A stretch of DNA of 64,000 bases from CAKKQX01 sp963734595 (GTDB taxonomy: Bacteria; Pseudomonadota; Gammaproteobacteria; Burkholderiales; SG8-41): NCBI GenBank assembly GCA_963734595.1, contig CAVTHV010000037.1, forward strand, positions 310,001 to 374,000, in the 5' to 3' direction. Under the pieces are notes generated by a model that was given only the letters and a program-made list of their open reading frames with translations, was not told the origin of the DNA and made no database searches. Both the position numbers and the translations under genes were made by a program. Shown in pieces: positions 20,366-29,367 of this stretch (within the stretch, counting starts at the first letter, position 1; each line of letters begins with the position of its first letter).

Positions 20366-22043
20366 ATGGATTCCAGCGAACACAAGAAGGTCAACACGAC
20401 AACCGGCGCGCGCGCGCTGGTCGACGCTTTGCTGCGCGAAGGCATCGACCACGTCTTCGGCATTCCCGGCACGCAGAACCTCGCGATCCTCGACGCGCTG
20501 CGCGACACGCCGCAGATCCGCTTCATCCTGACGCGCCACGAGCAGGGCGCCGCGTTCATGGCGTACGGCTTTGCGCGCGCGTCCGGCAAGCCCTCCGTCG
20601 TTACCGCCACTGAAGGCCCGGGCGTGACCAACATCGTCACCGCCATCGGCGCCGCGTTTCGCGGCAACGTGCCGGTGATCAGCATCTGCGGCGTGCAGGA
20701 AAGCGTCATGCGCGAACGCGATGCGACGCAGGACATGGACCAGATCCCGTTCATGCGCCCGATCACCAAGTGGGCCTACAGCATTCCCAATGTCGAAAAG
20801 GTGCAGGAAGCGGTGCGCAAGGCCTTCCGCGTCGCGCTGACCGAGCCGCAGGGCCCGACGCACATCGAGGCCGCCGGTGAAGTGCTGCTCCGGCAAACGA
20901 CGCCCGAACCCATCGCACCCGCCGCGTATCGCAACACCGTACTGCCGGTATGCGACCCGGCGCAGCTCGACGCCGCATGGGCGCTGATCGCCAAAGCCGA
21001 GCGCCCGCTGTTCGTGATCGGCCGCGGCGTGATGAAGGAAAACGCCGTTGCCGCGATGGAAAAACTCGCCGCCGGCACCGGCATCCCGGTCGCCGTGCTG
21101 CAGTATTCGCCCGACGCGTTCCCGTCCACGCATCCGCTGGCGCTGGGTCCGCTGGGCCGCAACGGTTTTACCAGCGCCAATCGCGCCGCGCCCCAGGCCG
21201 ACGTCATCATCGCCATCGGCGCGCATTTCGATGTGTTCTCGACGATGTACAAGTACGGCATTTTCAGCGAACAGGCGAAGCTGATCCATCACAGCACGGC
21301 CCCCGGCCAGATCGGCATCGTGTTCCCGGTGACGATGGGCGTGACCGGCTCCTCGGCGAGCTTCATCCAGGGCCTTGCCGAGCGCGCCGCGGAAAGGTGC
21401 GGCGCGCCAGCCCTGGGTCGACGTCGCCAGGGCGCGCGCCGATTTCGACGCCGAGCTGCAGGCCGTGCTGAAGCCCGACGCCGAGCCGATCCAGCCGCAA
21501 TTCGTCGCGCACATGATCCGCAAGGTGCTGCCGAAGAACGGCATCCTCGTGGTGGACGCCGGCAACGGCGGCAAACACGTGCGCAGCTACTTCAAGAGCT
21601 ACGAGCCGAACACTTTCCTGTGCATCGACGACTGGGCGTCGGTCGGCGGCTCGCTGCCGATCGCGATGGGCGTCAAACTCGCGCGGCCCGACCGCCCGGT
21701 GCTGTGCGCGTCAGGCGACATGGGCGCGATGTGCAACATCGGCGAACTCGAAACCGCGGTGCGCGAGAACATCCCGGTGGTGTATGTCGTGTTCAACGAT
21801 CAGGGTCTCGGCAACGAGCGCGCGTTCCAGAACGAGCACTTCGGCGGGCGCTATTTCGCCGTCGATTACAAAAACCCGGACTTCGGCGCGCTGGCAAAAG
21901 TATTCGGCGCGCACGGTGAGCACGTGACGCGTCCCGGCGATCTCGAGGGCGCGATCCAGCGCGCGTTCGCCAGCGGCAAGCCGGCCATCGTCGACGTGAT
22001 GATCGATCAGAACACGCTGGCGCCGGTGGTATACAAACCATAG
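20366..22043 (+). CDS. Thiamine-diphosphate-dependent enzyme, acetolactate synthase large-subunit-like (one frame break)
   Basis: TPP enzyme of the IlvB/POX superfamily, about 558 residues after repair. The N-terminal Pyr domain has VFGIPGTQNLAIL and the TPP-activating Glu in RHEQGAAFMAYGFAR. The central domain (PLFVIGRGVMKENA .. HPLALGPLGRNG) follows, and the C-terminal PP domain has GDMGAMCNIGELETA and VVFNDQGLG as the GD-x-N metal/TPP motif. The frames meet at 21391-21392; deleting one G gives ..AERAAKGAARQPWVDVARARADF... The start is ATG 20366 with AAAGG upstream. Reaction unknown: 2-oxoacid decarboxylase or synthase. A Bug receptor and a TSUP exporter follow; a sulfo-acid substrate is possible but unproven. 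No small regulatory subunit (ilvH) is present, arguing against true branched-chain biosynthesis. Confidence 0.82.
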
Positions 22044-22127
22044 GCGATGCGCATCCCGGACGTGTGAATCGCGGCCTGCAACGTCGACTTTCTGCCGGCC
22101 GCCCTGCTGCGTTGCGCGCCGTCGTCC

Positions 22128-23106
22128 TTACTCGGGTTTAAGCCCGGCGCTTTGCGCCACGCGCCGCCACTTCTCGATCTCGGTCTTGATGAAGGCTGCG
22201 TGTTCGGCCGGCGTATTGCCCACCGGTTCGGCGCCGCGGTCGAGCAGCGTTTTGCGGATCGCGGGGTCGCGCAGGGTCTGCGCCAGCGCGGCGTTGAGCT
22301 TGTTCACGACGGGCTGCGGCATGCCGGCGGGTCCCAGGAAGCTGAAGCCGCTGGTCACCACGAAGCCGGGCACGCCCGCCTCGATCATGGTGGGCAGGTT
22401 CGGGAAACGTCGGAAAACGCGTGGCGCCGCACTGCGCGAGCATGCGCAGCCGGCCGCTCTGCACATGGCCGATGGCGGCAGGAATGCTGACGAACGAGAA
22501 CTGCACCTGGCCCGCAACCAGATCGACGATGGCCGGCCCCGCACCCTTGTACGGAATGTGCACGAACTTGGCCCCCGTGATGCTGCTGAACAGTGCGCCC
22601 GAGAGGTGGCCCACTGCGCCGATGCCCGAGCTGGAATAGTTCAGCTCTCCCGGACGCGCCTTGGCGAGCGCGATCAGATCCTTCACGCTTTTCACCGGCA
22701 GCGACGGATGCACCAGCAGCGCCGCCGGGATGTTGACGATGAGGCCGAGCGGCGTGAAGTCGCGAACGGCGTCGAACGGCAGGTTCTTGATGAGCGAGGG
22801 ATTGATCATGAAACTCGCGGCCGCGATCAGCGTCGTATAGCCGTCGGGCGCGCTCTTGGCGGCGATCTCCGCGCCGATGTTGCCGCCCGCGCCGGGCCGG
22901 TAATCGACGACGAGCTGCTGGCCCAGGATCTCGCCCATCTTGGGCGAGAGCAGGCGGAACAGGATGTCGCTGTTGCCGCCGGGCTGGTTGGGATTGATCA
23001 CGCGGATGATCTTGGTCGGATATTGCTGGGCGGCAAGGTCCGGTGACATGAAGCCCATGAATGCGGCAGCCAAAACAAGAACGGCATGCAACGTGCGGTA
23101 ACGCAT
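22128..23106 (-). CDS. Bug-family (tripartite tricarboxylate transporter) substrate-binding protein (one frame break)
   Basis: Periplasmic binding protein of the TctC/Bug family, 325 residues after repair, exactly family length. Signal peptide MRYRTLHAVLVLAAAFMGFMSPDLAAQ; then YPTKIIRVINPNQPGGNSDILFRLL (first Bug ligand loop), YRPGAGGNIGAEIAAKSAPDGYTTL (second), LNYSSSGIGAVGHLSGALF and VHIPYKGAGPAIVDLVAGQV. The C-terminus (NLPTMIEAGVPGFVV .. EIEKWRRVAQSAGLKPE) is in the next frame; deleting one T (AAA at 22405-22407, plus strand) restores it. A strong AAGGAGG precedes ATG 23106. No tctA or tctB permease gene is adjacent, typical of orphan Bug receptors. The ligand is probably a carboxylic acid. 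Confidence 0.9.
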
Positions 23107-23465
23107 GTTCACTCCTCCTTTTCGTTGTTCCTGCGTCTTGTGCACCGGCCCGCGGATTGAATCGGCGTCTGCTGCGCTCCGGATTGCCGGCTGTGGTTCC
23201 AGGGAACCACAGCCGCTATCTTAACAGCGAATCTGCCGGGAAAGAATCCGTTCCGGCCTCACATTTCCACCGCTGCACTGGTAATCAACTCACCCCCGCG
23301 AAGGCGGAACTCCAGTACGATTCCGGGTAAAAGTAAACTCGGCCTGTTTTGCCCATTTTGCGTTCATGCGATGCCGTTCAACCTCATGGCCTTCCTTGAC
23401 GGCAGCGCGGACGAAGCGGAAGCTTTCGCCATAGAAATGTTCTCCATCCTTTTTGAGTCCGGATC
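23107..23465. other. Divergent intergenic region with a long dyad
   Basis: 359 bases between the Bug receptor and the TSUP gene. Apart from the 26-bp dyad at 23189-23214, no gene, RNA or clear promoter is recognised. Confidence 0.5.
23189..23214. promoter_or_regulatory. 26-bp perfect dyad (12-bp arms, 2-bp centre), probable operator
   Basis: GGCTGTGGTTCC, then AG, then GGAACCACAGCC. The 2-base centre is too tight for an intrinsic terminator hairpin and suits a dimeric repressor. The inner TGGT..ACCA resembles operators of GntR/FadR-type regulators, but no such regulator gene is in the window. It lies 83 bases upstream of the Bug receptor start (minus strand) and 252 bases upstream of the TSUP gene (plus strand). 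Confidence 0.55.
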
Positions 23466-24209
23466 ATGAACACGCTGTCGCCGTTTGAGCTCGCGTACTG
23501 CAGTGCGGTGATACTGCTGGCCTACGGGCTGCGCGGCAGCACCGGTTTCGGCGGCGCGGTCGGGATGCCGCTGCTCGCGCTGGTCATCCCCATAAAAACG
23601 CTGGTGCCGGTGTGGACGCTGCTCGGGTTCGCGTCTTCGGTCGCCATCCTCGGGCGCGACCGCCGGCACGTCGCCCGCCGCGATTTCATCGCTTTCGTCC
23701 CGTGGTGCCTGGTGGGCATCGCGGCCGGGCTCTACCTGTTCAAGACGCTCGACGCGCGCACGCTGGCGCGCAGCCTGGGCGTGCTGGTGCTGGGCTACGC
23801 GTGCTACTCGCTATGGACCACGCTGCGCCCCCCGGCGGGATGGCACTGGCTGCCGCGCGTGCTCGGCCCCGTGGCAAGCGTGCTTTCCGGCGCGGTGGGC
23901 ACGCTCTTCGGGACCATGGGCACCGTGTTTTTCGCCATGTACCTCGAAGCGCGGGCGCTGGCGAAAGTCCAGTTCCGCGCCACCATGTCCGCGATGCTGC
24001 TCACGTTGAGCGCGGTGCGCGGCATCGGCTATTTCGCCGTGGGAGAGTTCACCCTGGAGGCGCTGCTGGTGTTCGCCGCAGCGTTGCCGTTGATGCTCAT
24101 CGGGATCTACTTCGGCGACCGCATCCACGTCCGTCTCAGCGAAATGACGTTCAAGCGGCTCGTGTCCGCCACGCTGTTCGTGTGCGGCATTCCGCTGCTG
24201 CTGAGATAG
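23466..24209 (+). CDS. TSUP-family membrane transporter (TauE/SafE, sulfite exporter-like)
   Basis: Integral membrane protein of 247 residues with about eight hydrophobic segments and the TSUP pattern of two related halves: YGLRGSTGFGGAVGMPLLALVIPIKTLVPV (first repeat, Gly-rich) and SGAVGTLFGTMGTVFFAMYLEARALAKVQFRATMSAMLL (second). Family members move sulfite, sulfoacetate, taurine-derived anions or other organic anions. ATG at 23466. It lies between a Bug receptor and an SDR remnant, in a set of small-acid genes. Substrate not determinable from sequence. Confidence 0.85.
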   Translation: MNTLSPFELAYCSAVILLAYGLRGSTGFGGAVGMPLLALVIPIKTLVPVWTLLGFASSVAILGRDRRHVARRDFIAFVPWCLVGIAAGLYLFKTLDARTLARSLGVLVLGYACYSLWTTLRPPAGWHWLPRVLGPVASVLSGAVGTLFGTMGTVFFAMYLEARALAKVQFRATMSAMLLTLSAVRGIGYFAVGEFTLEALLVFAAALPLMLIGIYFGDRIHVRLSEMTFKRLVSATLFVCGIPLLLR

Positions 24210-24350
24210 CGCGACCTGGCCCGCGCGCGAGCACACAGCCGGAAGCGGTGCAGCCAGTGCGCTACAATTCATGCCCTCGGGCCGGCTTGCGGCGAATCAC
24301 CGCCGGCAGCCGCGGACCGCAACCTCGGAACAAATCCGTGAGATTGAACC

Positions 24351-24446
24351 ATGAGATCGCACCACAAGATCGCCGTCGTCACCGATAAAGCGACAGCGCT
24401 TGCGTTGCTGAAGGATGGTTACCGTGCCCCACTCGCCGGCCGCCGG
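24351..24446 (+). pseudogene. Remnant of an SDR gene 5' end
   Basis: Encodes MRSHHKIAVVT, a gap, then KATALALLKDGYRAPLAGRR. This matches the intact SDR at 25296 (MNSHHKVAVVT-GAGTGIG-KASALALLNDGYRVALAGRR) except that the whole TGxxxGxG cofactor motif is missing. Nucleotide similarity is high at the start and falls later. Homology stops after the GRR motif, and unrelated coding sequence for a beta-barrel protein follows. It looks like a partial tandem duplication left by recombination; it cannot bind NAD(P). Confidence 0.75.
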
Positions 24447-24509
24447 GCGCCGTCGGCGCAGGCCAGGCATTCAGGCCTCTCCAGCGAATCAAACCCGAAA
24501 TCGCGCTGG

Positions 24510-25241
24510 GTGAATGCTGCAGCAGCAGGACTGCTCGGATTCGCCGGCATGACTTGCGCTGATGCGGCGCAGGACCGCGAGCCGGTGGCAGAAGACGAAC
24601 CGCTTACAAATTCACTCCGACCGTTTACCGCACCACCGGCGAGCGGTCGGCGTACGATCTCAACCTGCGCGGCAACCGCGGTGCGCATACAGGGTGGGTC
24701 GGCTTTTACCGGCGCGCGGACGAATTCCAGCAACTGCGGCTCGGCTACGAGAACGCCGTGGAGCTGTCATTCGGCCGGGTAGTGCCGTCGCTGCAGTATG
24801 CAACGCGCGGGTTTCTCGGCGGCAGCTTGACCGCCGAGATCGGCGAGCGCTACTTCGGGGTGTTCGGCTGGGGGCGCACCAATCTCAAGGAATACTACAA
24901 CCTCAATTTCGATCCGAACGATGCGGTGACGATCGGCGCCGGAACGCGCGCGCTGCCGAAGACCATGCTTACCCTGTTCCAGGTCCGGGACGACCGGCTC
25001 GGCACCGGCCAGCGCGTGACTCACCTGGTGGCCCGGCAGCAAGCCCGACGACAGGACGCGCTGGACGGTGGATGCGTTCCACAAAGAGGGCCGCTCCGCG
25101 GACGACAACGAGTGGGTACGCGGCACCGGCATCGCGGTAGCTTACGATTTCGGCCGCTACTTTGCGCGCGTGACAAGCGATCCACACGTCAATTTCTCGA
25201 ACAACCACATGGTGCGCGCCGCGCTCGGCTTTCGTTTTTGA
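24510..25241 (+). CDS. Putative outer-membrane beta-barrel protein (two frame breaks)
   Basis: Not recognised as a named family. Reading across two frame changes (about 24600 and about 25030) gives roughly 243 residues: a signal-like N-terminus from GTG 24510 (VNAAAAGLLGFAGMTCADAAQDREP), then alternating hydrophobic/polar strands rich in Gly, Tyr and Arg (YKFTPTVYRTTGERSAYDLN, GWVGFYRRADEFQQLRLGYE, ELSFGRVVPSLQYATRGFLG, RYFGVFGWGRTNLKEYYNLN) and a C-terminal strand ending in Phe (NNHMVRAALGFRF), the usual BAM recognition signature. The second break is repaired by deleting one G; the first needs one extra base. No ribosome-binding site is evident before 24510, and the upstream frame is fused to the SDR remnant, so the true start is uncertain. 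Confidence 0.55.
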
Positions 25242-25295
25242 ACCGCGATGCGCCGCCGTTGCAATCGTAACAGGACGACCCAGGGAGACTAAACC

Positions 25296-26054
25296 ATGAA
25301 CTCGCACCACAAGGTCGCCGTCGTCACCGGCGCCGGCACCGGCATCGGCAAGGCTTCGGCGCTCGCGCTGCTGAACGACGGCTATCGCGTCGCGCTTGCA
25401 GGTCGCCGCCAGGAATTGCTGGAGCAGACGGTCAGGGATGCGGGCGCGAACGGCAGGAACGCGCTGGCGGTTCCCACCGACGTCAGCAAGCCGGAATCGG
25501 TGAAGGCGCTTTTTGCGAAAGCGAAGGAAGCGTTCGGCCGCATCGACGTGCTGTTCAACAATGCCGGCCTCAACGCGCCGGGCATCCTGTTCGAGGACCT
25601 CACCTACGAGAAATGGAAAGAGGTGGTGGACGTCAACCTGACCGGCATGTTCCTTTGCGCGCAGGAGGCATTCCGGCACATGAAAAGCCAGGAGCCGCGC
25701 GGCGGCCGCATCATCAACAACGGCTCGATCTCGGCGCACGCGCCGCGGCCGGACTCCGCGCCCTACACCGCCACCAAGCACGGCGTGACCGGGCTGACCA
25801 AGGTGATCTCGCTCGACGGCCGCAAGTACGACATCGCCTGCAGCCAGATCGACATCGGCAATGCCGTTACCGAACTTGCGGCGCGCATGGCGAAGGGCGT
25901 CAAACAGGCCAACGGCACGATCGCGCCGGAGCCGATGATGGACGTTGCCAAAGTCGGCGAGGCGGTGCGTTACATGGCGAGCCTGCCGCTCGACGTCAAC
26001 GTGCAGTTCATGACGATCATGGCGACGAAGATGCCGTTCGTGGGAAGGGGCTGA
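25296..26054 (+). CDS. Short-chain dehydrogenase/reductase (SDR)
   Basis: Classical SDR, 252 residues. Cofactor motif TGAGTGIGKA (residues 11-20), NNAGLNAP (NNAG, about 90), catalytic Ser in NNGSISAHAPRP and the YxxxK pair in YTATKHGVTG. The C-terminal region DIGNAVTELAARMAKGVKQANG holds the substrate-binding loop. GGGAG precedes ATG 25296. It is followed 4 bases later by a ketopantoate-reductase-like gene, suggesting an operon. A broken copy of its 5' end lies 945 bases upstream. Substrate unknown; probably an alcohol or hydroxy acid. Confidence 0.9.
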   Translation: MNSHHKVAVVTGAGTGIGKASALALLNDGYRVALAGRRQELLEQTVRDAGANGRNALAVPTDVSKPESVKALFAKAKEAFGRIDVLFNNAGLNAPGILFEDLTYEKWKEVVDVNLTGMFLCAQEAFRHMKSQEPRGGRIINNGSISAHAPRPDSAPYTATKHGVTGLTKVISLDGRKYDIACSQIDIGNAVTELAARMAKGVKQANGTIAPEPMMDVAKVGEAVRYMASLPLDVNVQFMTIMATKMPFVGRG

Positions 26055-26058
26055 CAGC

Positions 26059-27037
26059 ATGAAAATCTGCATATTCGGCGCGGGCGCGGTGGGCAGTCAC
26101 GTCGCGGCACGGCTGGCCGCGGCCAAAAGCGGATACGATCACGGTCGTGGCGCGCGGCGCGCACTTGAAAGCGATCCGCGAACACGGCATCACGCTGCGC
26201 GCGAACGACGCTCCGCCAATCACCTCGCGACCCGACGTCGCGACCGACGACCCCTCCACGCTGCCGCCGCAGGACCTGCTGCTCGTCGCGCTCAAGGCGT
26301 GCGTGCTGCCCGGCGCGGCCGACACGCTGGCGCGGCTGCTCGCGCCGGAGGGCTGCGCCGTGTTCCTCAACAACGGCATTCCGTGGTGGTGGCCGTACGG
26401 ACTGCCGGGCAACCGCGGCCCGCTGCCGCTGCTCGATCCCGAAGGAGCGCTCTGGAACCGGCTGCGGCAACGCGCACTGGGCTGCGTCGTCAATTCGCCC
26501 AACGAAATCGTCGAACCGGGCGTTGTGCTGCACAGCGGCCGCTGCCGCTTCACCATCGGCGAGCCCGACGGCTCGATGAGCGAACGCCTCGACCGCACGG
26601 TCGCGGTGTTCAACCGCAGCGGCATGGAATGCGCGGCCGCGACCGACCTGCGCCGCGAGATCTGGGGCAAACTCGTGCTCAATGCGTCGGCCAACCCGTT
26701 GTCGGCACTGACCCGCCTCTCTCCGATCGAACTCGGTGCCGATCCGGAAATGCGCCGGCTCATGGCAAGCCTCATGCGCGAAACGCTGGAAGTTGCCGCG
26801 GCGCTGGGCTGGGATTTGCGCGCGGAAATCGATGTCGAGCAGCTCTCCGCGCGCAAGGACCGCAAGCCGGGCCCGCGGCTGTCGATGCTGCAGGACGTGC
26901 TGCTGAATCGGCCGCTGGAAGTGGAAGCGATTCTCGGACAAACCCAGGCCTTCGCGCGCGAGACGGGCGTCGCCGTGCCGACGATCGACGTCATCCTGCC
27001 GCTGCTGCGCGGACTCGACCGTTCAATCCGGAGCTGA
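26059..27037 (+). CDS. 2-dehydropantoate 2-reductase-like oxidoreductase (PanE/ApbA family; one frame break)
   Basis: NAD(P)-dependent ketopantoate-reductase family member, about 325 residues after repair. N-terminal Rossmann MKICIFGAGAVGSHVAARLA, then after the break DTITVVARGAHLKAIREHGI. Later: LLLVALKACVLPGAADTLARLL, FLNNGIPWWW (NNG motif), and the C-terminal helical domain EIWGKLVLNASANPLSALTRL with the conserved K..N. The break is an extra A in the run at 26125-26128. Many homologues in catabolic clusters act on other 2-oxo acids, so a role in pantothenate synthesis is not assured. It starts 4 bases after the SDR stop. Confidence 0.85.
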
Positions 27038-27150
27038 CGAGACCGGAGAAACCCGTCGTGCGGCGTGACGCACTGCGCCACAAGCAGAATCGTGCACGTC
27101 CGTTTGCGGCATTACCCATGACAAGCACATGGTCGAACGCGTATCACCGC

Positions 27151-27164
27151 TTGATCGAAATCAA
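27151..27164 (+). promoter_or_regulatory. FNR/Dnr box of the nnrS promoter
   Basis: TTGAT-CGAA-ATCAA, the exact FNR/Anr/Dnr consensus. Its centre (27157.5) is 41.5 bp upstream of 27199; a start there would place the -10 hexamer at 27187-27192, where the sequence is GATAAT (5 of 6 matches to TATAAT). This is the class II FNR-activated promoter layout, with a 35-base leader before nnrS. Confidence 0.8.
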
Positions 27165-27233
27165 GCGCGCGAGAAAAAGATTCGGGGATAATGGGTTCCC
27201 TTCGCTGCTGCACCCACAAGGTAAAAAAATCCC

Positions 27234-28424
27234 ATGACTTCCGCCGCCCCTGCTGAAAATCTCACTGGAAAACATGCACCCGGGTTCGCGCTGTTCGCCC
27301 TCGGCTTCCGCCCGTTCTACTTGCTGGCGGGCGCATTCGGCGCGTTAAGCATACTGCTGTGGGCGGCGCAGTACGCGGGATGGCTGGGCTCCGCCGTCAT
27401 CCTGCACGGGCCGCAATGGCATGCTCACGAGATGCTGTTCGGCTATACCTTCGCGGTGATCGTGGGGTTCCTGTTCACCGCGGTACGCAACTGGACGCAA
27501 CAGCCGACACCGGCAGGCGCGCCGCTCGCCGCACTCGCCGTGCTCTGGCTCGCTGGCCGCGTTCTGGCCGTGACGCCATGGTCAGCGTGGGCCGCGCTGA
27601 CCGATACCGTGTTCACGCTCGGCGTCGCGCTCGGCATCGCGCGCCCGCTCGTTGCCAGCCGCAACCGGCGCAATTATTTTTTCGTTGCGGTCGTGCTGGC
27701 GCTGGGCGCGATCAATCTCGCGTTTTACGCCGCGCTGCAGGACGTCGCGCCGTTTTCGGCCGACACCGCAGTCGCCATCGGCCTCGACGTCGTGCTGTTC
27801 ATCATGGCGGTCATGGCCGGGCGCGTGGTGCCGATGTTCACCAACAACGCAGTGCCGGGCGCCGGCGCGCGCCGCGTCTCTGCAATCGAATATGCTGCGC
27901 TCGGCAGCATACTGATTTTGCTCGCCGCGGATCTCGCCGGACAAACAGGGTTCGCCGCCGTGATCGCGGCAGCCGCCGCGGTTGTCCACGGCATCCGTCT
28001 CGCGCTGTGGGCGCCGCTGAAAACGCGCCGTCAGCCGCTGCTGTGGATCCTGCACGCGTCCTACGCGTGGATCATCGTTCACCTCGCGCTGCGCGCCGCG
28101 GCCGGGCTCGGCTGGATCGTGCCGAACCTGGCAACGCACGCGCTCACCATCGGCGCCATCGGCGGGCTCACCCTCGGCATGATGACGCGCTCGGCGCTCG
28201 GGCATAGCGGGCGGCTGCTGGTCGCCGGCCGTGCCGAGGTTGCATCCTACGTGCTGATTCAGCTGTCTGCCGCCGCGCGCGTGCTGCTGCCGATCGCGGT
28301 GCCCGCGGCCTACGTCACGGGCGCGGCACTGTCCGGCCTGCTGTGGTCGGTGGCGTTCGCCATTTTCACCGTCGCCTACTGGCCGGTGCTCACGCAACCG
28401 CGCATCGACGGCAAGCCCGGTTGA
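27234..28424 (+). CDS. nnrS: NnrS family heme-copper membrane protein (nitric-oxide stress)
   Basis: Twelve-helix membrane protein, 396 residues. Family members contain heme and copper and reduce cell damage by nitric oxide; they usually belong to NnrR/Dnr regulons. Conserved patches: FALFALGFRPFYLLAGAFG near the start, HGPQWHAHEMLFGYTFAVIVGFLFTAVRNWT (paired His in WHAHEM), GRVVPMFTNNAVPG (RxxPMFTxN), ALTIGAIGGLTLGMMTRSALGHSGR and a final TM pair. The ATG at 27234 is downstream of a canonical FNR/Dnr box with a well-placed -10. No nor or nir genes are in the window, so the NO source is external or encoded elsewhere. Confidence 0.93.
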   Translation: MTSAAPAENLTGKHAPGFALFALGFRPFYLLAGAFGALSILLWAAQYAGWLGSAVILHGPQWHAHEMLFGYTFAVIVGFLFTAVRNWTQQPTPAGAPLAALAVLWLAGRVLAVTPWSAWAALTDTVFTLGVALGIARPLVASRNRRNYFFVAVVLALGAINLAFYAALQDVAPFSADTAVAIGLDVVLFIMAVMAGRVVPMFTNNAVPGAGARRVSAIEYAALGSILILLAADLAGQTGFAAVIAAAAAVVHGIRLALWAPLKTRRQPLLWILHASYAWIIVHLALRAAAGLGWIVPNLATHALTIGAIGGLTLGMMTRSALGHSGRLLVAGRAEVASYVLIQLSAAARVLLPIAVPAAYVTGAALSGLLWSVAFAIFTVAYWPVLTQPRIDGKPG

Positions 28425-28463
28425 ACCGCGAACGCGTTCTTCCATATTCGAGGAGAATCCCTG

Positions 28464-29356
28464 ATGGCCGAAGCGACGTTTCACGGTGTTTTTCCCTATC
28501 TGGTTTCGCCGCTGAGCGATTCGGGCGAAGTCAAAGCCGACGTCCTCGCACGACTCTGCGATGATCTCATTAAGCCGCCGGCGTGCACGGACTGACGCCG
28601 CTCGGCTCGACGGGCGAGTTCGCCTACCTCAACTGGCCGCAGCGACGGCGGATCGTCGAAGTGGTCGTGGCGGCGGCGAAGGGCCGCGTGCCCGTGGTGG
28701 CGGGTGTGGCGGCCACCACGATTGCCGATGGCGTGTTCCAGGCGCGCGAAATGGAACGGCTCGGCTGCGACGGCATCCTGGCGATCCTCGAGGCGTACTT
28801 TCCGGTAACGGATGAAGGCGTATTCACCTACTTCAAGGCGGTTGCCGAGGCCGTCGCACTGCCGGTGGTGCTGTACACCAATCCGAACTTCCAGCGCTCC
28901 GACCTGAGCCTGCCCGTCATCGACCGCCTGAGCCGCATTCCGAACGTCCGTTACATCAAGGACGCTTCGTACAATACCGGGCGCCTGCTGTCGATCATCA
29001 ACCGCGTGGAGGGCCGGATGCAGGTGTTCTCGGCATCGGCGCACATTCCGGCCTGTGTCATGCTCATCGGCGGCGTCGGCTGGATGGCGGGCCCGGCCTG
29101 TCTCGTGCCCCGCCGCAGCGTCGAACTCTACGACCTTTGCCGCCGTGGCGACTGGCAGCAGGCGATGCAGCTGCAGCGCAGTTTATGGGCCATCAACCAG
29201 GTGTTTGCCAAACACAATCTGGCGGCCTGCATCAAAGGCGGCCTGCAGCTTCAGGGTTATGACGTCGGGAACCCGCTGCCGCCGCAGGCGCCGTTGTCGC
29301 AGGAGGGGGTCGAGGAAGTGCGGCGGGTACTGGTCGAGGCAGGTGCTTTGAAATAA
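28464..29356 (+). CDS. Dihydrodipicolinate synthase family (DapA-like) aldolase/lyase (one frame break)
   Basis: DHDPS/NAL-superfamily (beta/alpha)8 barrel, about 297 residues after repair. Start MAEATFHGVFPYLVSPLSDSGEV (ATG 28464, with GAGGAG upstream), then after a break near 28575 GVHGLTPLGSTGEFAYL with the GSTGE carboxylate-binding motif, VVLYTNPNF (Tyr of the catalytic relay) and VRYIKDASYN with the Schiff-base lysine. The break needs one added or two removed bases (LIK..AGVHGL), unlike the single-base insertions seen elsewhere. Lysine biosynthesis is not implied: such paralogues in catabolic clusters cleave or form 2-oxo acids with other aldehydes. Confidence 0.85.
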
Positions 29357-29367
29357 AGTCAGGCCGG

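Noticed and set aside
20077..20613. Plus-strand frame starting in the intergenic region before the TPP enzyme
   Set aside because: It runs out of frame into the TPP gene and has no domain features; the ATG at 20366 in the TPP frame explains the region.
28464..28592. DapA-like gene as a true pseudogene with an early stop
   Set aside because: All catalytic motifs downstream are intact and the frame break fits the window-wide indel pattern.
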